NCBI GenBank assembly: GCA_947594025.1
Contig: CANQDZ010000002.1
Span: 62,001 to 126,000 of the forward strand
DNA from: Candidatus Gastranaerophilales bacterium
GTDB taxonomy: Bacteria; Cyanobacteriota; Vampirovibrionia; Gastranaerophilales; Gastranaerophilaceae
Length of the DNA: 64,000 nucleotides
Direction: 5' to 3'
This document shows, one piece after another, positions 51,130 to 60,957 of this stretch (positions are counted from its first letter, which is position 1; each line of letters starts with the position of its first letter). A model generated the notes under the pieces. That model did no database searches. It was not told where the DNA came from and was given only the letters and a program-made list of their open reading frames with translations. The translations under genes were made by a program, and so were the position numbers.

Positions 51130-51438
51130 ATGAACTTCAAAAATCTTAAAATCGTAAAAAAATTAAAAGGACTTGCCCCTCGTTTCAGATGGTTAATGTT
51201 CTCTAAAATGCAGGATTTGAAGATTAATTCCAGATATATAGATTTTTTAATTTCAGATGAAGATAAAGCTCCTGATTATGACAACAGGAAACTTGAAGCT
51301 ATGGTTAAAGAAACGTTAATACAAGAGTTTACACCTGAAATCATGAAGAATAAATCTTATGGTATACTTGTTGACGCCGTTGTTCATAATTTAAAAAAAC
51401 AACAACTCGGAGAAGACTCTGAAGTCAAAATTGATTAA
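51130..51438 (+). CDS. Unrecognised small basic protein
   Basis: 102 aa. Basic start (KIVKKLKGLAPRFRW), then acidic (ISDEDKAPDYDN) and a helical end. No known motif or signal peptide. GAAGGA site. 8 bp to the GT9 gene. Confidence 0.62.
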   Translation: MNFKNLKIVKKLKGLAPRFRWLMFSKMQDLKINSRYIDFLISDEDKAPDYDNRKLEAMVKETLIQEFTPEIMKNKSYGILVDAVVHNLKKQQLGEDSEVKID

Positions 51439-51446
51439 CCAACAAA

Positions 51447-52508
51447 ATGGATATTAAGAAAAAATTTTTAATAATAAGACTCTCGGCTTTGGGCGATATT
51501 GTGCATTGTTTGCCGGTAGCTTATGCTTTACGCCAAAAATATCCTGATGCTCAAATAGACTGGGTTGTCGGGGATAAGTCTTCAAGCATTATTTTAAATA
51601 ACCCGTTAATTGATAACGTTTATGTTGCAAATCTTTCAAAATGGAAGAAAAATTGGCTTTCAATATCAACCATAAAAGATATTTGCACCTTAAATAAAAA
51701 ACTTCAAAAAGAAAAATACGATTATTCAATCGATTTGCATGGAATGTTTAAAAGCCTTATAATTCAAATGTTTTCAGGTGCAAAAAACAGAGTCGGCTAC
51801 AAAGATTACAGAGAATTTTCAACTCTCGGTTCAAATATTTTGGTTGAGCCAAAATCTAAAAGACCGCACAGAAACTATCATGTTGTAAAAAGAAATTTAG
51901 ACTTGCTTGAGGAGGCTTCAATTTTAACGAAAGAAGAACTTAATTCAATTGAGCCCAGAGCGGTTTTGCCAAATCCTTCCGATGAAACCAAGCATGTAAT
52001 CGATAATTATTTATCTGATATTGATAAATCTAAAAAAACAGTTGCCTTTGCACCCGCGACAACATGGAAAAATAAACATTGGGCGGAAGATAATTGGAAA
52101 AAGCTTTACCTTGAATTAAAAGATAAGGTTAATATTATTTTTACGGGCACAAAGGATGATATCGATTTAATTAAAAGAATTACGGACAACGATGAAAAAG
52201 CCTTTATTCTTGCCGGCAAAACAAATTTAAACGAATACATAGAACTTTTAGGACGTGTTGACTTAACGGTGAGTCCAGATTCCTCTGCGGCACATTTTTC
52301 CTGGGCGCAGGGAGTTAAAACAATAACATTATTTTGCGCAACAAGCAAGCATACTTTTGCGCCAATAGGCGGTATTGCATTTCCAAGCGGAGAGGAAATT
52401 TGTAAACCATGCCACAAAAGAAAATGCAAAAACCCAATTTGCACATCTCAAACAGGTCCTCAAGAGGTGCTTGATGCTATAAAAACCGTTTTGGAATTAG
52501 ATTCTTGA
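51447..52508 (+). CDS. Glycosyltransferase family 9 (heptosyltransferase-like)
   Basis: 353 aa. N-terminal LIIRLSALGDIVHCLPVAYALR is diagnostic of GT9/WaaC-WaaF. VAFAPATTWKNKHWAE, a sugar-binding DLTVSPDSSAAHFSWAQG (near 280) and a Cys-rich end (CKPCHKRKCKNPIC) follow; the Cys cluster is not typical and may bind metal. Probably adds sugars to the LPS core. Confidence 0.9.
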   Translation: MDIKKKFLIIRLSALGDIVHCLPVAYALRQKYPDAQIDWVVGDKSSSIILNNPLIDNVYVANLSKWKKNWLSISTIKDICTLNKKLQKEKYDYSIDLHGMFKSLIIQMFSGAKNRVGYKDYREFSTLGSNILVEPKSKRPHRNYHVVKRNLDLLEEASILTKEELNSIEPRAVLPNPSDETKHVIDNYLSDIDKSKKTVAFAPATTWKNKHWAEDNWKKLYLELKDKVNIIFTGTKDDIDLIKRITDNDEKAFILAGKTNLNEYIELLGRVDLTVSPDSSAAHFSWAQGVKTITLFCATSKHTFAPIGGIAFPSGEEICKPCHKRKCKNPICTSQTGPQEVLDAIKTVLELDS

Positions 52509-52533
52509 TTTTTTAATCCCCTTTATGTATAAT
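52505..52533 (+). promoter_or_regulatory. Ferredoxin promoter
   Basis: TTGATT (52505-52510), 17-bp spacer, TATAAT (52528-52533), 31 bp before the ATG. The -35 overlaps the GT9 stop codon. Confidence 0.6.
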
Positions 52534-52564
52534 TTTACTGTAAAGAAAAGGAGTCTTAATTAAA

Positions 52565-52741
52565 ATGAAAGTAAGAATCGAAGACGGTTGTATCGCATGC
52601 GGCGCTTGTGAATCATTCTGCGACGCGGTTTTCAAAGTAGAAGACCAAGCTGTTGTTAACCAAGATGCAGTTGCAGCAAATGAAGATGCTGTTAAAGAAG
52701 CAGCAGATGCATGCCCTGTGGGCGTTATCGTTGTTGAATAG
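52565..52741 (+). CDS. Single-cluster [4Fe-4S] ferredoxin
   Basis: 58 aa with an AAGGAG site. Cys pattern CIACGACESFC (residues 9-19) plus CPVG near 50 makes one [4Fe-4S] site, like clostridial/Thermotoga ferredoxins. The residue after the fourth Cys is Asp, not the common Pro. Electron carrier in fermentative metabolism; monocistronic. Confidence 0.93.
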   Translation: MKVRIEDGCIACGACESFCDAVFKVEDQAVVNQDAVAANEDAVKEAADACPVGVIVVE

Positions 52742-52756
52742 TTAAAAAATTCAATT

Positions 52757-52793
52757 ATAAAAAGGAGCCCTTGAAATAAAGGCTCCTTTTTTA
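52757..52793. terminator. Ferredoxin terminator
   Basis: AAAAAGGAGCC/GGCTCCTTTTTT stem, bidirectional; also ends nanK. Confidence 0.9.
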
Positions 52794-52803
52794 AATCTTA
52801 AAT

Positions 52804-53682
52804 TTATCCGCTGATTTTCTCTATACCTAAAAGTGCGGCTCCAATCATTCCCGAATAATTTCCTGCACTTGCGCGGTAAATCTTGGTTGGAGTTGTGACA
52901 ATTTCCGAACTTACATATTCTTCAATTGGTTTAACTTCAACAAATTGTGCAAGAGAGCCTGATAAAACAATACAATCAGGGTCGAAAATATCGCACAAAC
53001 CAACTATTCCCTGAGCTATATTTTTTTGCCATGTTTCCATAATATCATAATATTTTGGCTTTTTTTGGTTATATCCCTCAATTATTTCATATGTTGTGAG
53101 CTTTTTATTTAAAATATCTTCTGCGGTGAGCTCTAAGCCCCTGCCCGAAGCGTATATTTCATAGCAATCCCATGCGCCGCAGGTGCATTTTCTTGTTTTT
53201 TCAAGGGACATTTTAAAGTGCATTTCACCCGCCGCACCTGATTTCCCTTTCATCAATTTGCCGTTTACGATAACACCGCCCCCGACTCCTGTTCCGAGAG
53301 TGATTGTTATGTTGTTATCTTGGTTTTTGGCGGCTCCAATTTTGTATTCTGCCCAAGCGGCACAATTTGCATCATTTTCAACAAAAACAGGCTGTTTCGA
53401 AAGAGATGTGAAATCTATGGTTCTGTATCCTTCAGGTAAATTGCCCGTTGAGCTTATAACTTTATTATTTTCAAGGTTTACCGCCCCTGCTGTCGAAAAA
53501 GCCACAACATCAATTTTATCTTCATTTTCTTTAATGATTTTTTTTAATGTTTCAACAATTCCGTTTAAAGTTTTTGGAGTAGAGTTTCTTGAAATTTCAC
53601 TTAAAAAATTGCCATTTTCATCAATTATCGCAGAATAAATTTTAGTTCCGCCAATATCTATACCCAACGCCTTTTTACTCAT
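52804..53682 (-). CDS. nanK: ROK-family sugar kinase, probable N-acetylmannosamine kinase
   Basis: 292 aa. GIDIGGTKIYSAI at the N-terminus, LGTGVGGGVIVNG near 130, and the ROK zinc motif CTCGAWDC near 165 with HF upstream. ROK enzymes include NanK, glucokinase and others; overlap by 8 bp with nanE indicates NanK. It phosphorylates ManNAc for NanE. Confidence 0.85.
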   Translation of the reverse strand: MSKKALGIDIGGTKIYSAIIDENGNFLSEISRNSTPKTLNGIVETLKKIIKENEDKIDVVAFSTAGAVNLENNKVISSTGNLPEGYRTIDFTSLSKQPVFVENDANCAAWAEYKIGAAKNQDNNITITLGTGVGGGVIVNGKLMKGKSGAAGEMHFKMSLEKTRKCTCGAWDCYEIYASGRGLELTAEDILNKKLTTYEIIEGYNQKKPKYYDIMETWQKNIAQGIVGLCDIFDPDCIVLSGSLAQFVEVKPIEEYVSSEIVTTPTKIYRASAGNYSGMIGAALLGIEKISG

Positions 53683-54331
53683 ACTTTACAAACCTTTCCG
53701 TTATAAGCCATGGGCGCGTTACGGCTGAACCTATAACAACTGCGTGTGCGCCTTTTAAAAATGCTTCTTTAACTTGGCTTTTCTCCCAGATTTTTCCTTC
53801 AGCAATAACTTTAACGCCTTCTTTTGCCAATCTTTCAACAAGTTCAAAATCAGGTTCATCACTTTGTTTTGAATATGTTGTATATCCGCTTAGTGTTGTT
53901 GAAACTAAATCACAACCCGTTTTATGCGCCAAAACACCTTCTTCATAGGTTGAAATATCAGCCATTGCAATTTTGCGGCGGCTTTTAATTGTATCTAAAA
54001 TTTTTGAATAGTCATGCCTTTTTGTGCCGTCAAAAGCAATAATATCCGCACCTGCCTCAATTAAACTTAAAGCATCGTCTGCAGTCGGTGTTATATAGAC
54101 AAGTTCTTTATAATTTTGAGGGATATGTTTTGGTTTTGTAATAGCAATAACCGGAATATCGGGATAAAGTTTTTTTGCAAGTCTTACATCAGCTTCGCCC
54201 GCAAGTCTAAAACCCTTTGCGCCCCCTTGAAAGGCGCTTTTAATAAAAGCTTCTTTACATACTTCGTTGTGGGTCGGATCTCCCTCTGTTGATTGAATTG
54301 AAATAATGACCGTATTTTTTTCTATTTCCAT
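53675..54331 (-). CDS. nanE: N-acetylmannosamine-6-phosphate 2-epimerase
   Basis: Interconverts ManNAc-6-P and GlcNAc-6-P. 218 aa from the ATG at 54331. A longer frame from 54358 exists, but the promoter lies in it. Signatures: KGFRLAGEADVRLAK near 48, ITPTADDALSLIEAGADIIAFDGTKR near 90 in parts, and AEGKIW near 165. It starts sialic-acid catabolism with nanK; no nanA or transporter is in the window. Confidence 0.92.
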   Translation of the reverse strand: MEIEKNTVIISIQSTEGDPTHNEVCKEAFIKSAFQGGAKGFRLAGEADVRLAKKLYPDIPVIAITKPKHIPQNYKELVYITPTADDALSLIEAGADIIAFDGTKRHDYSKILDTIKSRRKIAMADISTYEEGVLAHKTGCDLVSTTLSGYTTYSKQSDEPDFELVERLAKEGVKVIAEGKIWEKSQVKEAFLKGAHAVVIGSAVTRPWLITERFVKYE

Positions 54332-54338
54332 ATTTGGT

Positions 54339-54347
54339 ATTGTATCA
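54339..54347 (-). promoter_or_regulatory. Extended -10 of nanE (leaderless arrangement)
   Basis: TGA-TACAAT on the minus strand ends 8 nt before the A of the ATG at 54331; no ribosome binding site. Confidence 0.4.
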
Positions 54348-54400
54348 TATTTTTTCATATCCTCATAGGCTATTTTTTATGTTTCAAAACATACATTAAA

Positions 54401-54430
54401 TTGACTATTCCCATATGTTTGAGTTATAGT
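54401..54430 (+). promoter_or_regulatory. tig-clpP-clpX promoter
   Basis: TTGACT (54401-54406), 18-bp spacer, TATAGT (54425-54430), 30 bp before the tig ATG. Confidence 0.5.
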
Positions 54431-54459
54431 ACACTATATATAAGAGGTAATATAAAATT

Positions 54460-55782
54460 ATGAACAAAACAATTGAAAAACTTGAAGGAAATATCGCAAA
54501 ATTTGATATGATAATTCCTGCCGAAAAGGCACAAAAAGCATATGACGACACACTAAATCAGATTGGTAAAACTTTAAATGTACCGGGGTTTAGAAAGGGC
54601 AAAATTCCAAAAAATGTAATTGAAGCAAGATATGGTGTTGACGCAATTAAATATCAGGCAATTGAAAAAATATTCCCCGAAGCATTTTCAAATGAAATTA
54701 GCGAAAATAAACTTGATGTTGCACAACAACCATATATAGAATCATATGATTATGAATTGGGTAAAGACCTTAAAATTGTTGTTAAAGTTGAACTTAAACC
54801 CGAGGTTAAACTCGGAGAATACAAAGGTCTGGAAGTTTCATACGAAGAATTCAAAACAGATAAAAATGCTCTTCAAAATGAAATTGACACTATTAAAAAC
54901 CGTTTTTCAACCTTGAAAAACGCGGAAGGCAGAAAAACTCAAGAAACAGATACGGTTGTATTTGATTTTGAAGGCTCTGCAAACGGCAAATTAATCCCCG
55001 GCGGAGCAGCTAAGCAATATTCCTTAGACTTAGCTCATTCAAATTTTATTCCGGGTTTTGCGGAAGGTCTTGTAGGGCATGAAATCGGGGAAGAATTTAC
55101 AATCGACGTTAAATTTCCTGACGAATATCACAGTGAAGAATTAAAGGGAGCTCCTGCTCAATTTAAAATTAAAATTCATGAAATTAAAGAAAGAATTTTG
55201 CCCGCGGAAGATGACGAACTTGCAAAAAAAGCAACTAACGGCAAAATGAAAACCTTAGACGAACTTAAAGCAGATATTCAAAAATTCCTTGATGAAAATG
55301 AAAAAATGACAAATGAAAGAAACAAGGAAAATGCAGTCATGGATAAGGTTATAGATGAAGCTAAAATCGATATCCAACCTGCCATGATTGAAAGAGAAAA
55401 AGAAGCCGTAAGACAGGAATCAAGGCAAAGAGCAAACGCCCAAGGACTTGATTTTGATAAAATGATTAAAGAAGAAGGCGCGGACAAAGTTGAAAAACAA
55501 CTTGAAGAAGAAGCAATAAAAAGAATTAGAAATTCTTTGGTAATTGAAAAAATCGCAAATGTTGAAAATATTCAGGTTGAACAAGCTGACTTATTTAATC
55601 AAATTCAGCTGATTGCAAATCAATACGGCGAAAAAAGAGTTGAAGCAATGCAGGAAATATTCAAAAACCCATCTTCTGTTGCTATGATTACTCAGCAAGT
55701 TGCAACAGAGAAAGTCGGTAAATTCTTGGTTGAACAGAATACGTTTAAAGCTAAATCTAAAACAAAGAAAGGGGATAAATAA
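54460..55782 (+). CDS. tig: Trigger factor
   Basis: Ribosome-bound chaperone. 440 aa. The ribosome-binding signature [19 protein letters not shown] is near residues 38-56, a PPIase domain near 155-240 ([34 protein letters not shown]), then the helical C-terminal arms. First gene of tig-clpP-clpX; its stop overlaps the clpP start (TAATG). Confidence 0.97.
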   Translation: MNKTIEKLEGNIAKFDMIIPAEKAQKAYDDTLNQIGKTLNVPGFRKGKIPKNVIEARYGVDAIKYQAIEKIFPEAFSNEISENKLDVAQQPYIESYDYELGKDLKIVVKVELKPEVKLGEYKGLEVSYEEFKTDKNALQNEIDTIKNRFSTLKNAEGRKTQETDTVVFDFEGSANGKLIPGGAAKQYSLDLAHSNFIPGFAEGLVGHEIGEEFTIDVKFPDEYHSEELKGAPAQFKIKIHEIKERILPAEDDELAKKATNGKMKTLDELKADIQKFLDENEKMTNERNKENAVMDKVIDEAKIDIQPAMIEREKEAVRQESRQRANAQGLDFDKMIKEEGADKVEKQLEEEAIKRIRNSLVIEKIANVENIQVEQADLFNQIQLIANQYGEKRVEAMQEIFKNPSSVAMITQQVATEKVGKFLVEQNTFKAKSKTKKGDK

Positions 55783-56375
55783 TGAGTTTCGTACCTGTTG
55801 TAATTGAACAATCTTCACGCGGTGAAAGGTCATTTGATATCTTTTCAAGATTACTTCGCGAAAGAATTATATTTTTAGGAACTCCGATTGATGATATGGT
55901 TGCAAACCTTATTGTTGCTCAATTGTTGTTACTTGACAGCGAAAACCCCGAAAAAGATATTATGTTGTATATAAATTCTCCGGGCGGTTCAGTTACCGCC
56001 GGCTTTGCAATTTATGACACTATGCAGCATATAAGAGCTGATGTTTCAACAATCTGTTTAGGTCAAGCCGCTTCAATGGGTGCATTCTTGTTGTCATCCG
56101 GTAAAAAAGGTAAGAGAATGGCCCTGCCTCATTCAAGAGTTTTAATCCACCAGCCTTTAGGCGGAGCTCAAGGTCAGGCAACGGATATTGAAATCCAAGC
56201 AAATGAAATTATCAGAATTAAAAAATCATTAAACTCTATTCTGTCTGAAAACACGGGACAACCTCTTAAAAAAATCGAAAAAGATACGGATAGAGATTAC
56301 ATCATGACACCTGAAGAAGCACTGGAATATGGTATGATTGATAAAGTTATTACAAGCGAACAGCCGGAAAAGTAA
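55782..56375 (+). CDS. clpP: ATP-dependent Clp protease proteolytic subunit
   Basis: 197 aa. Catalytic Ser in [11 protein letters not shown] near 98, His in [12 protein letters not shown] near 123, Asp in [17 protein letters not shown] near 172. No prodomain. Works with ClpX, next gene, 11 bp downstream. Confidence 0.98.
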   Translation: MSFVPVVIEQSSRGERSFDIFSRLLRERIIFLGTPIDDMVANLIVAQLLLLDSENPEKDIMLYINSPGGSVTAGFAIYDTMQHIRADVSTICLGQAASMGAFLLSSGKKGKRMALPHSRVLIHQPLGGAQGQATDIEIQANEIIRIKKSLNSILSENTGQPLKKIEKDTDRDYIMTPEEALEYGMIDKVITSEQPEK

Positions 56376-56386
56376 GGATTTAATAA

Positions 56387-57694
56387 ATGTCAAAACACGA
56401 TGATCCAAATTTAAAATGTTCATTCTGCGGTAAAACACAAGATCAAGTCAAAAAACTCATTGCCGGGCCTGATGTATGTATTTGTGACGAGTGTATTGAG
56501 CTTTGCAATGAAATTTTAGATGAGGAGCTGTTTAATTTAAAACAGGAAGAAAAATCCGCAGACAGCGAAACAATTTTTGATAAAATTCCAAAACCGAAAG
56601 AAATTAAAGAATATTTAGACGAATACATAATCGGTCAAGATGATGCCAAAAAGGTTTTAGCGGTAGCCGTTTATAACCACTACAAAAGAATTTCTCACAA
56701 TATTGACGCAAATGAGAAAAAGGGCATTGAAATTCAAAAAAGCAACATTCTGCTTGTAGGACCTACAGGTTCGGGTAAAACACTTTTGGCACAAACTCTG
56801 GCTAAAATGTTAAAAGTGCCTTTTGCTGTTGCTGATGCTACAACGCTTACCGAAGCGGGATATGTTGGCGATGATGTTGAAAACATCTTGCTTCGTTTAT
56901 ATCAAAACGCCGACTACAACGCCGAAAAAGCTGAAAGAGGCATTATTTACATTGATGAAATAGATAAGATTGCAAGAAAGTCGGAAAATACTTCAATCAC
57001 CCGTGATGTTTCAGGTGAAGGCGTGCAGCAAGCACTTTTAAAAATGATTGAAGGCACCGTTGCAAATGTTCCTCCGCAAGGCGGCAGAAAACATCCGCAC
57101 CAAGAATTTATTCAAATAGATACAAGCAATATCTTGTTTATTGTGGGCGGTGCGTTTGTCGGTCTCGATAAAATTGTTGAAAGACGTTGTACGGAAGGAA
57201 CAAGCGTTGGTTTTGGCGCAAAAGCAAAATCAAACGCCGAAAAAGAAATTGAGCTTAATAAACTGCTTAAAAAGCTTCAACCCGATGACTTGCTAAAATT
57301 TGGTTTGATACCTGAATTTATCGGAAGAATTCCTATTTTTGCCGTGTTAGACCAATTAAATGAGGAAAGTCTAAAGAGAATTTTAACAGAGCCAAAGAGT
57401 GCTATATTAAAACAATATGAGTGCTTAATGGATATGGATGATGTTGAGCTTGTTTTTGATAACAGTGCAATTGAATGTATTGCACAAGAAGCAATAAAAA
57501 GAAAAACAGGTGCTCGTGCTTTAAGATCTATTGTTGAAGAACTTATGCTTGATATAATGTATGATGTTCCTTCAAACAAAGATTTGAAGAAGTTAACGAT
57601 AACGGGAGATATGGTAAGAAAACAGCTTAATCTTGCAGAAGTGATTAAACTTCCTAAAGAAAAGAAAAAACGTATTGAAGGTGAAATTGCATAA
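56387..57694 (+). CDS. clpX: ClpX ATPase, unfoldase for ClpP
   Basis: 435 aa. N-terminal zinc site [10 protein letters not shown]...CDEC near 11-37, Walker A GPTGSGKT near 125, Walker [11 protein letters not shown] near 190, and the ClpP-contact IGF-like loop region near 270. Standard ClpX. AAGGA site. Confidence 0.98.
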   Translation: MSKHDDPNLKCSFCGKTQDQVKKLIAGPDVCICDECIELCNEILDEELFNLKQEEKSADSETIFDKIPKPKEIKEYLDEYIIGQDDAKKVLAVAVYNHYKRISHNIDANEKKGIEIQKSNILLVGPTGSGKTLLAQTLAKMLKVPFAVADATTLTEAGYVGDDVENILLRLYQNADYNAEKAERGIIYIDEIDKIARKSENTSITRDVSGEGVQQALLKMIEGTVANVPPQGGRKHPHQEFIQIDTSNILFIVGGAFVGLDKIVERRCTEGTSVGFGAKAKSNAEKEIELNKLLKKLQPDDLLKFGLIPEFIGRIPIFAVLDQLNEESLKRILTEPKSAILKQYECLMDMDDVELVFDNSAIECIAQEAIKRKTGARALRSIVEELMLDIMYDVPSNKDLKKLTITGDMVRKQLNLAEVIKLPKEKKKRIEGEIA

Positions 57695-57710
57695 TTTGAA
57701 AGGGGATTGT

Positions 57711-58904
57711 ATGAGAAAAATTGTTATAGCGCTATTAATCGGATTTTTATCATGCATTTTGTTTGCACAGAATGTTATGGCATATACCGATATGGACGAA
57801 AATAACTGGGCTTATGATTACGTTACATACCTTACGGAAAAAGGTGTTTTATACGGTTATCCCGATGGAACATTCAGGCCGGATGATTTTGCAACAAAAG
57901 CAGAATTTACATCTATGGCAGTAAGAGCATTGGAACTTATTGATAAGCCGGTAAATGAAGTTTTTAATTGGATGGATGTTACACCTGATTATTGGGCATA
58001 TCCGTATATCCAATTAGCCGCAAATTTTGATTTGGTTGAACCTAATCCGGAAGGATTTTTCTTGCCAAACGATAACGTAAAAAGAGTTGAGGTTATTGAA
58101 TTAATAACAAATGCGCTTAACATTACAGAATTAACTGCAGAAAAATCAAAAGAAGTATTAGCTAAATACAATGATGCAGACGAAGTTCCGGAATGGGCTC
58201 TTAAAAGAACGGCAAAAGCAGACCAATTAGGAATGTTAATTATTCCTCCGTTCGATGAAGGTTATATTTCACCCCTTCGTCCCGCAACTCGTGGTGAACT
58301 TGCTGCCTTTCTTGTAAAAATGATGGAAAATGCGGCAATTTCTCCTAACAAGAAAATTGGCGGACAACCAAAAGTTATGAACGGTTATATACTTGAGAAT
58401 GTATATATTGATAACAACATTGCATACATTCCCGCAGGCACAATCATTCCTTTATCAGTTATGGATTGTATGAGTTCTAAAAAACCGTTTGATGACTCAA
58501 GAGTTGCAGTTACGGGCGAACACTTTGAAGCTCGTGCTACAAAGAACTTTGTTGATAAAAACAACGTTTTGGTAATTCCAATCGGTACAAGATTTGAAGG
58601 TACAATTCAAAAAGTTGTTAAAGAGTTAACGTTGATTAAAAACGGCGAAATTGTTCTATCAACTGAAACAATGATTAAAGATAACTCTGATGAAACAACC
58701 GAATTTCCTGCAGTTGTTGATATCAAAGCAATCTTTAAACATCCTAAGCACTCTAACGTATGGAAAATGAACAACTTCTTAGATAAAGTTGCATACAACG
58801 TATTTAAAGGTCAAAATGCGTGGGTTCACTTAGGACAATTAAAAGAATTTATTCTTTTAAAACCCGTTAAAATTGATATCACAACAAACTGGGTTGCTCA
58901 ATAA
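57711..58904 (+). CDS. SLH-domain surface protein with VirB10-like C-terminal beta domain
   Basis: 397 aa from the ATG at 57711 (GAAAGGGG site), with a signal peptide (KIVIALLIGFLSCILFAQNVMA). Three S-layer homology units follow: DMDENNWAYDYVTYLTEKG, WMDVTPDYWAYPYIQLA and KYNDADEVPEWALKRTAK, each with a following GxxRP/N motif. SLH domains bind cell-wall polymers and are common in cyanobacterial outer-membrane proteins. The C-terminal half has IPAGTIIPLSVMD, VLVIPIGTRFEGTIQK and NGEIVLSTETM, the same order as in the protein at 10955. Confidence 0.87.
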   Translation: MRKIVIALLIGFLSCILFAQNVMAYTDMDENNWAYDYVTYLTEKGVLYGYPDGTFRPDDFATKAEFTSMAVRALELIDKPVNEVFNWMDVTPDYWAYPYIQLAANFDLVEPNPEGFFLPNDNVKRVEVIELITNALNITELTAEKSKEVLAKYNDADEVPEWALKRTAKADQLGMLIIPPFDEGYISPLRPATRGELAAFLVKMMENAAISPNKKIGGQPKVMNGYILENVYIDNNIAYIPAGTIIPLSVMDCMSSKKPFDDSRVAVTGEHFEARATKNFVDKNNVLVIPIGTRFEGTIQKVVKELTLIKNGEIVLSTETMIKDNSDETTEFPAVVDIKAIFKHPKHSNVWKMNNFLDKVAYNVFKGQNAWVHLGQLKEFILLKPVKIDITTNWVAQ

Positions 58905-58927
58905 CCAATTGAGTTTTACAAAAAATT

Positions 58928-58959
58928 TGGCGCCTTTTGAATTTAGGGCGCCATTTTTT
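58928..58959 (+). terminator. Terminator after the SLH gene
   Basis: TGGCGCC/GGCGCCA stem, 12-nt loop, T-run. Confidence 0.9.
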
Positions 58960-58973
58960 ATTTAATTAATTTT

Positions 58974-59699
58974 TTATTTAACCATAAATACAACGTTTGC
59001 AACGGCTGTTATTTTCTTTTTAATTGTGCTTGAATCGTTTATTCCCCAATCGCTGACCTCATTTGAATCAGCAGGAGTTATTTGGAAAACGCCCATTCTG
59101 ACTGAACGAATTTTACCCACCCTGTTGTGTGTTGCTTTTAACATTCCTTGAGCTCTTTTTTTAGCGTCAAGAGTTGCTTCTTCAAGAAGAACAAGCTTCT
59201 TTTCCGCAAGTTTTGAATAATAATACTGGGGTGAACCTCCGCTTATATTAACCCCTTTTTCAATTAAAGAAGGGCTTTTTTGATAAACTTTTTTGATAAG
59301 CTCAACATCGTCGGATGAAACGGATATTGCTTTTGAATAAACATAAGATGCAACTTCTTCCGTTATATTGCCCATGGAATTTCTTTTATATTTTTCCCAG
59401 TTGCTTACGCCGTTTTCTTCAATATTTTCTTGCTTGATGCCGTTTTCAACCAAAAATTCTTTTACTATTTCAACATCGCGCTCAAGATTTTTGTAAGCTT
59501 GAAGTTTGTTTGGTGCAGAGCTTTCAACTCCAAAATCCCATTTTCCGGAGTCTGATTCTACAAGTTCAAATGCTGAACCCGTAACAGTGATTTCATTCTT
59601 TGATACATTTCTTGATACAATAACCGTACTGTAAATAAGGGCAAGCCCAAGTATTACGGATAAAATAACAAGTTGGATTTTTGTGATTTTTTCAAACAT
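58974..59699 (-). CDS. SIMPL-domain (DUF541) envelope protein
   Basis: 241 aa. N-terminal anchor (LVILSVILGLALIYSTVIV) then the SIMPL core: EITVTGSAFELVESDSGKWD, FLVENGIKQENIEENGVS and ARL-like C-terminal ARxKAxxxA (LDAKKRAQGMLKATHN). Family members are linked to oxidative-stress protection and outer-membrane quality control (BP26/OMP28). It follows the PLP lyase gene by 9 bp. Confidence 0.88.
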   Translation of the reverse strand: MFEKITKIQLVILSVILGLALIYSTVIVSRNVSKNEITVTGSAFELVESDSGKWDFGVESSAPNKLQAYKNLERDVEIVKEFLVENGIKQENIEENGVSNWEKYKRNSMGNITEEVASYVYSKAISVSSDDVELIKKVYQKSPSLIEKGVNISGGSPQYYYSKLAEKKLVLLEEATLDAKKRAQGMLKATHNRVGKIRSVRMGVFQITPADSNEVSDWGINDSSTIKKKITAVANVVFMVK

Positions 59700-59708
59700 G
59701 TTTTCCCC

Positions 59709-60956
59709 CTATACACATACACTACTTTTTATTTTGTCTAACACTTCTTTTAAAACGATTTTTACATGCGAATAGCTCAATCCGCCCTGTATATATACTG
59801 CATAAGGCGGACGAACGGGGCCGTCTGCGCTGAGTTCAATAGTTGAACCTTCTATAAATGTTCCGCCTGCCATTATAAGCTTGTCATCATAGCCGGGGAC
59901 TTCATCAGGAATTGGAGTCAAATAACTGTCCACTGGTGAATACATTTGTATAGCACGGCAAAACTCGCTTTGATTTTCAGGGTTTTCAAACTCTATTCGC
60001 TGTATTAAATCTGACCTTTTGGCATTTGATGACGGCGTTGTTTTAAGCCCCATATTTTCAAATACCCTTGCACATAAAATTGCACCTTTAACCGCTTGAG
60101 ATACTATCAAAGGTGCCATAAACACGCCCTGAAGCATTACTCTTGTTTGGTTAAACATGGCTCCCCCTTGAGAATAAATTCCCGGAGCCGTAAGTCTTGC
60201 AGCACAAAGGTTTACCAAATCTTTTCTTCCTGCTATGTATCCGCCTGCTTCAACAATCCCTCCGCCGGGATTTTTTATAAGACTGCCGCCAATTAAATCT
60301 GCGCCAACTTCAATAGGTTCTTTTTCTTCAACAAATTCGCCGTAGCAGTTATCCACAAAACATATACATTTTGGATTTTTATATTTTACTTCTTTTACGA
60401 TTTTTCCGATTTCATCAACAGATAATGATTTTCTGCGGCTATATCCTCTTGAACGTTGAATAAGAACCATTTTGATACTTTTATCAACTTTATTTCTTAT
60501 TTCCTCAAAATTTATTTCGCCGTCTTCTTTAAAATCTATTTCTTTATAATTTACCCCATGCCCCGTCAAAGATTCGGAAGTTTTATGATTTATGCCGATT
60601 ACCTGCTGCATGGTATCGTAAGGTGTTCCCGTAACGGATAATAAAGTATTACCCGCCCTTAAAACCCCAAAAAGACAGCATGCAAGAGTGTGTGTTCCTG
60701 ATACGAAATGAGGTCTGACAATTGCGCTTTCCGCTTTAAAAATATCTCTAAAGACGTTATCAAGCGCTTCCCGTCCCATATCGTCATGACCATAGCCCGT
60801 GACTGTGTAAAAATGTTCTTCACCTATTTTATTTTTTCTGAATGCTTCTAAAACTTTTTCTTGGTTATAGTCACATATTTTTTCAACTTGTTTAAACTCT
60901 TTTAAAAGGGATTTTTCGGCTTCTTCAATGGTTTTTTCTATATCTTCTCGGTTCAT
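59709..60956 (-). CDS. Methionine gamma-lyase/YnbB-type PLP enzyme
   Basis: 415 aa. The internal ATG at 60956 is chosen because it starts just after the rubredoxin stop; the longer frame runs inside rubredoxin. Family features: GYGHDDMGREALDNVF, HFVSGTHTLACCLF, SVTGTPYDTMQQVIG, FVDNCYGEF and the PLP Lys in GGSLIKNPGGGI near 230. YnbB-type proteins are close to aluminium-resistance proteins; true substrate unknown. No ribosome binding site, consistent with coupling to rubredoxin. Confidence 0.86.
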   Translation of the reverse strand: MNREDIEKTIEEAEKSLLKEFKQVEKICDYNQEKVLEAFRKNKIGEEHFYTVTGYGHDDMGREALDNVFRDIFKAESAIVRPHFVSGTHTLACCLFGVLRAGNTLLSVTGTPYDTMQQVIGINHKTSESLTGHGVNYKEIDFKEDGEINFEEIRNKVDKSIKMVLIQRSRGYSRRKSLSVDEIGKIVKEVKYKNPKCICFVDNCYGEFVEEKEPIEVGADLIGGSLIKNPGGGIVEAGGYIAGRKDLVNLCAARLTAPGIYSQGGAMFNQTRVMLQGVFMAPLIVSQAVKGAILCARVFENMGLKTTPSSNAKRSDLIQRIEFENPENQSEFCRAIQMYSPVDSYLTPIPDEVPGYDDKLIMAGGTFIEGSTIELSADGPVRPPYAVYIQGGLSYSHVKIVLKEVLDKIKSSVCV

Positions 60957-60957
60957 T

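Noticed and set aside
53183-53638. Plus-strand 151-aa ORF
   Set aside because: It lies fully inside nanK on the other strand, with no ribosome binding site or known motif.
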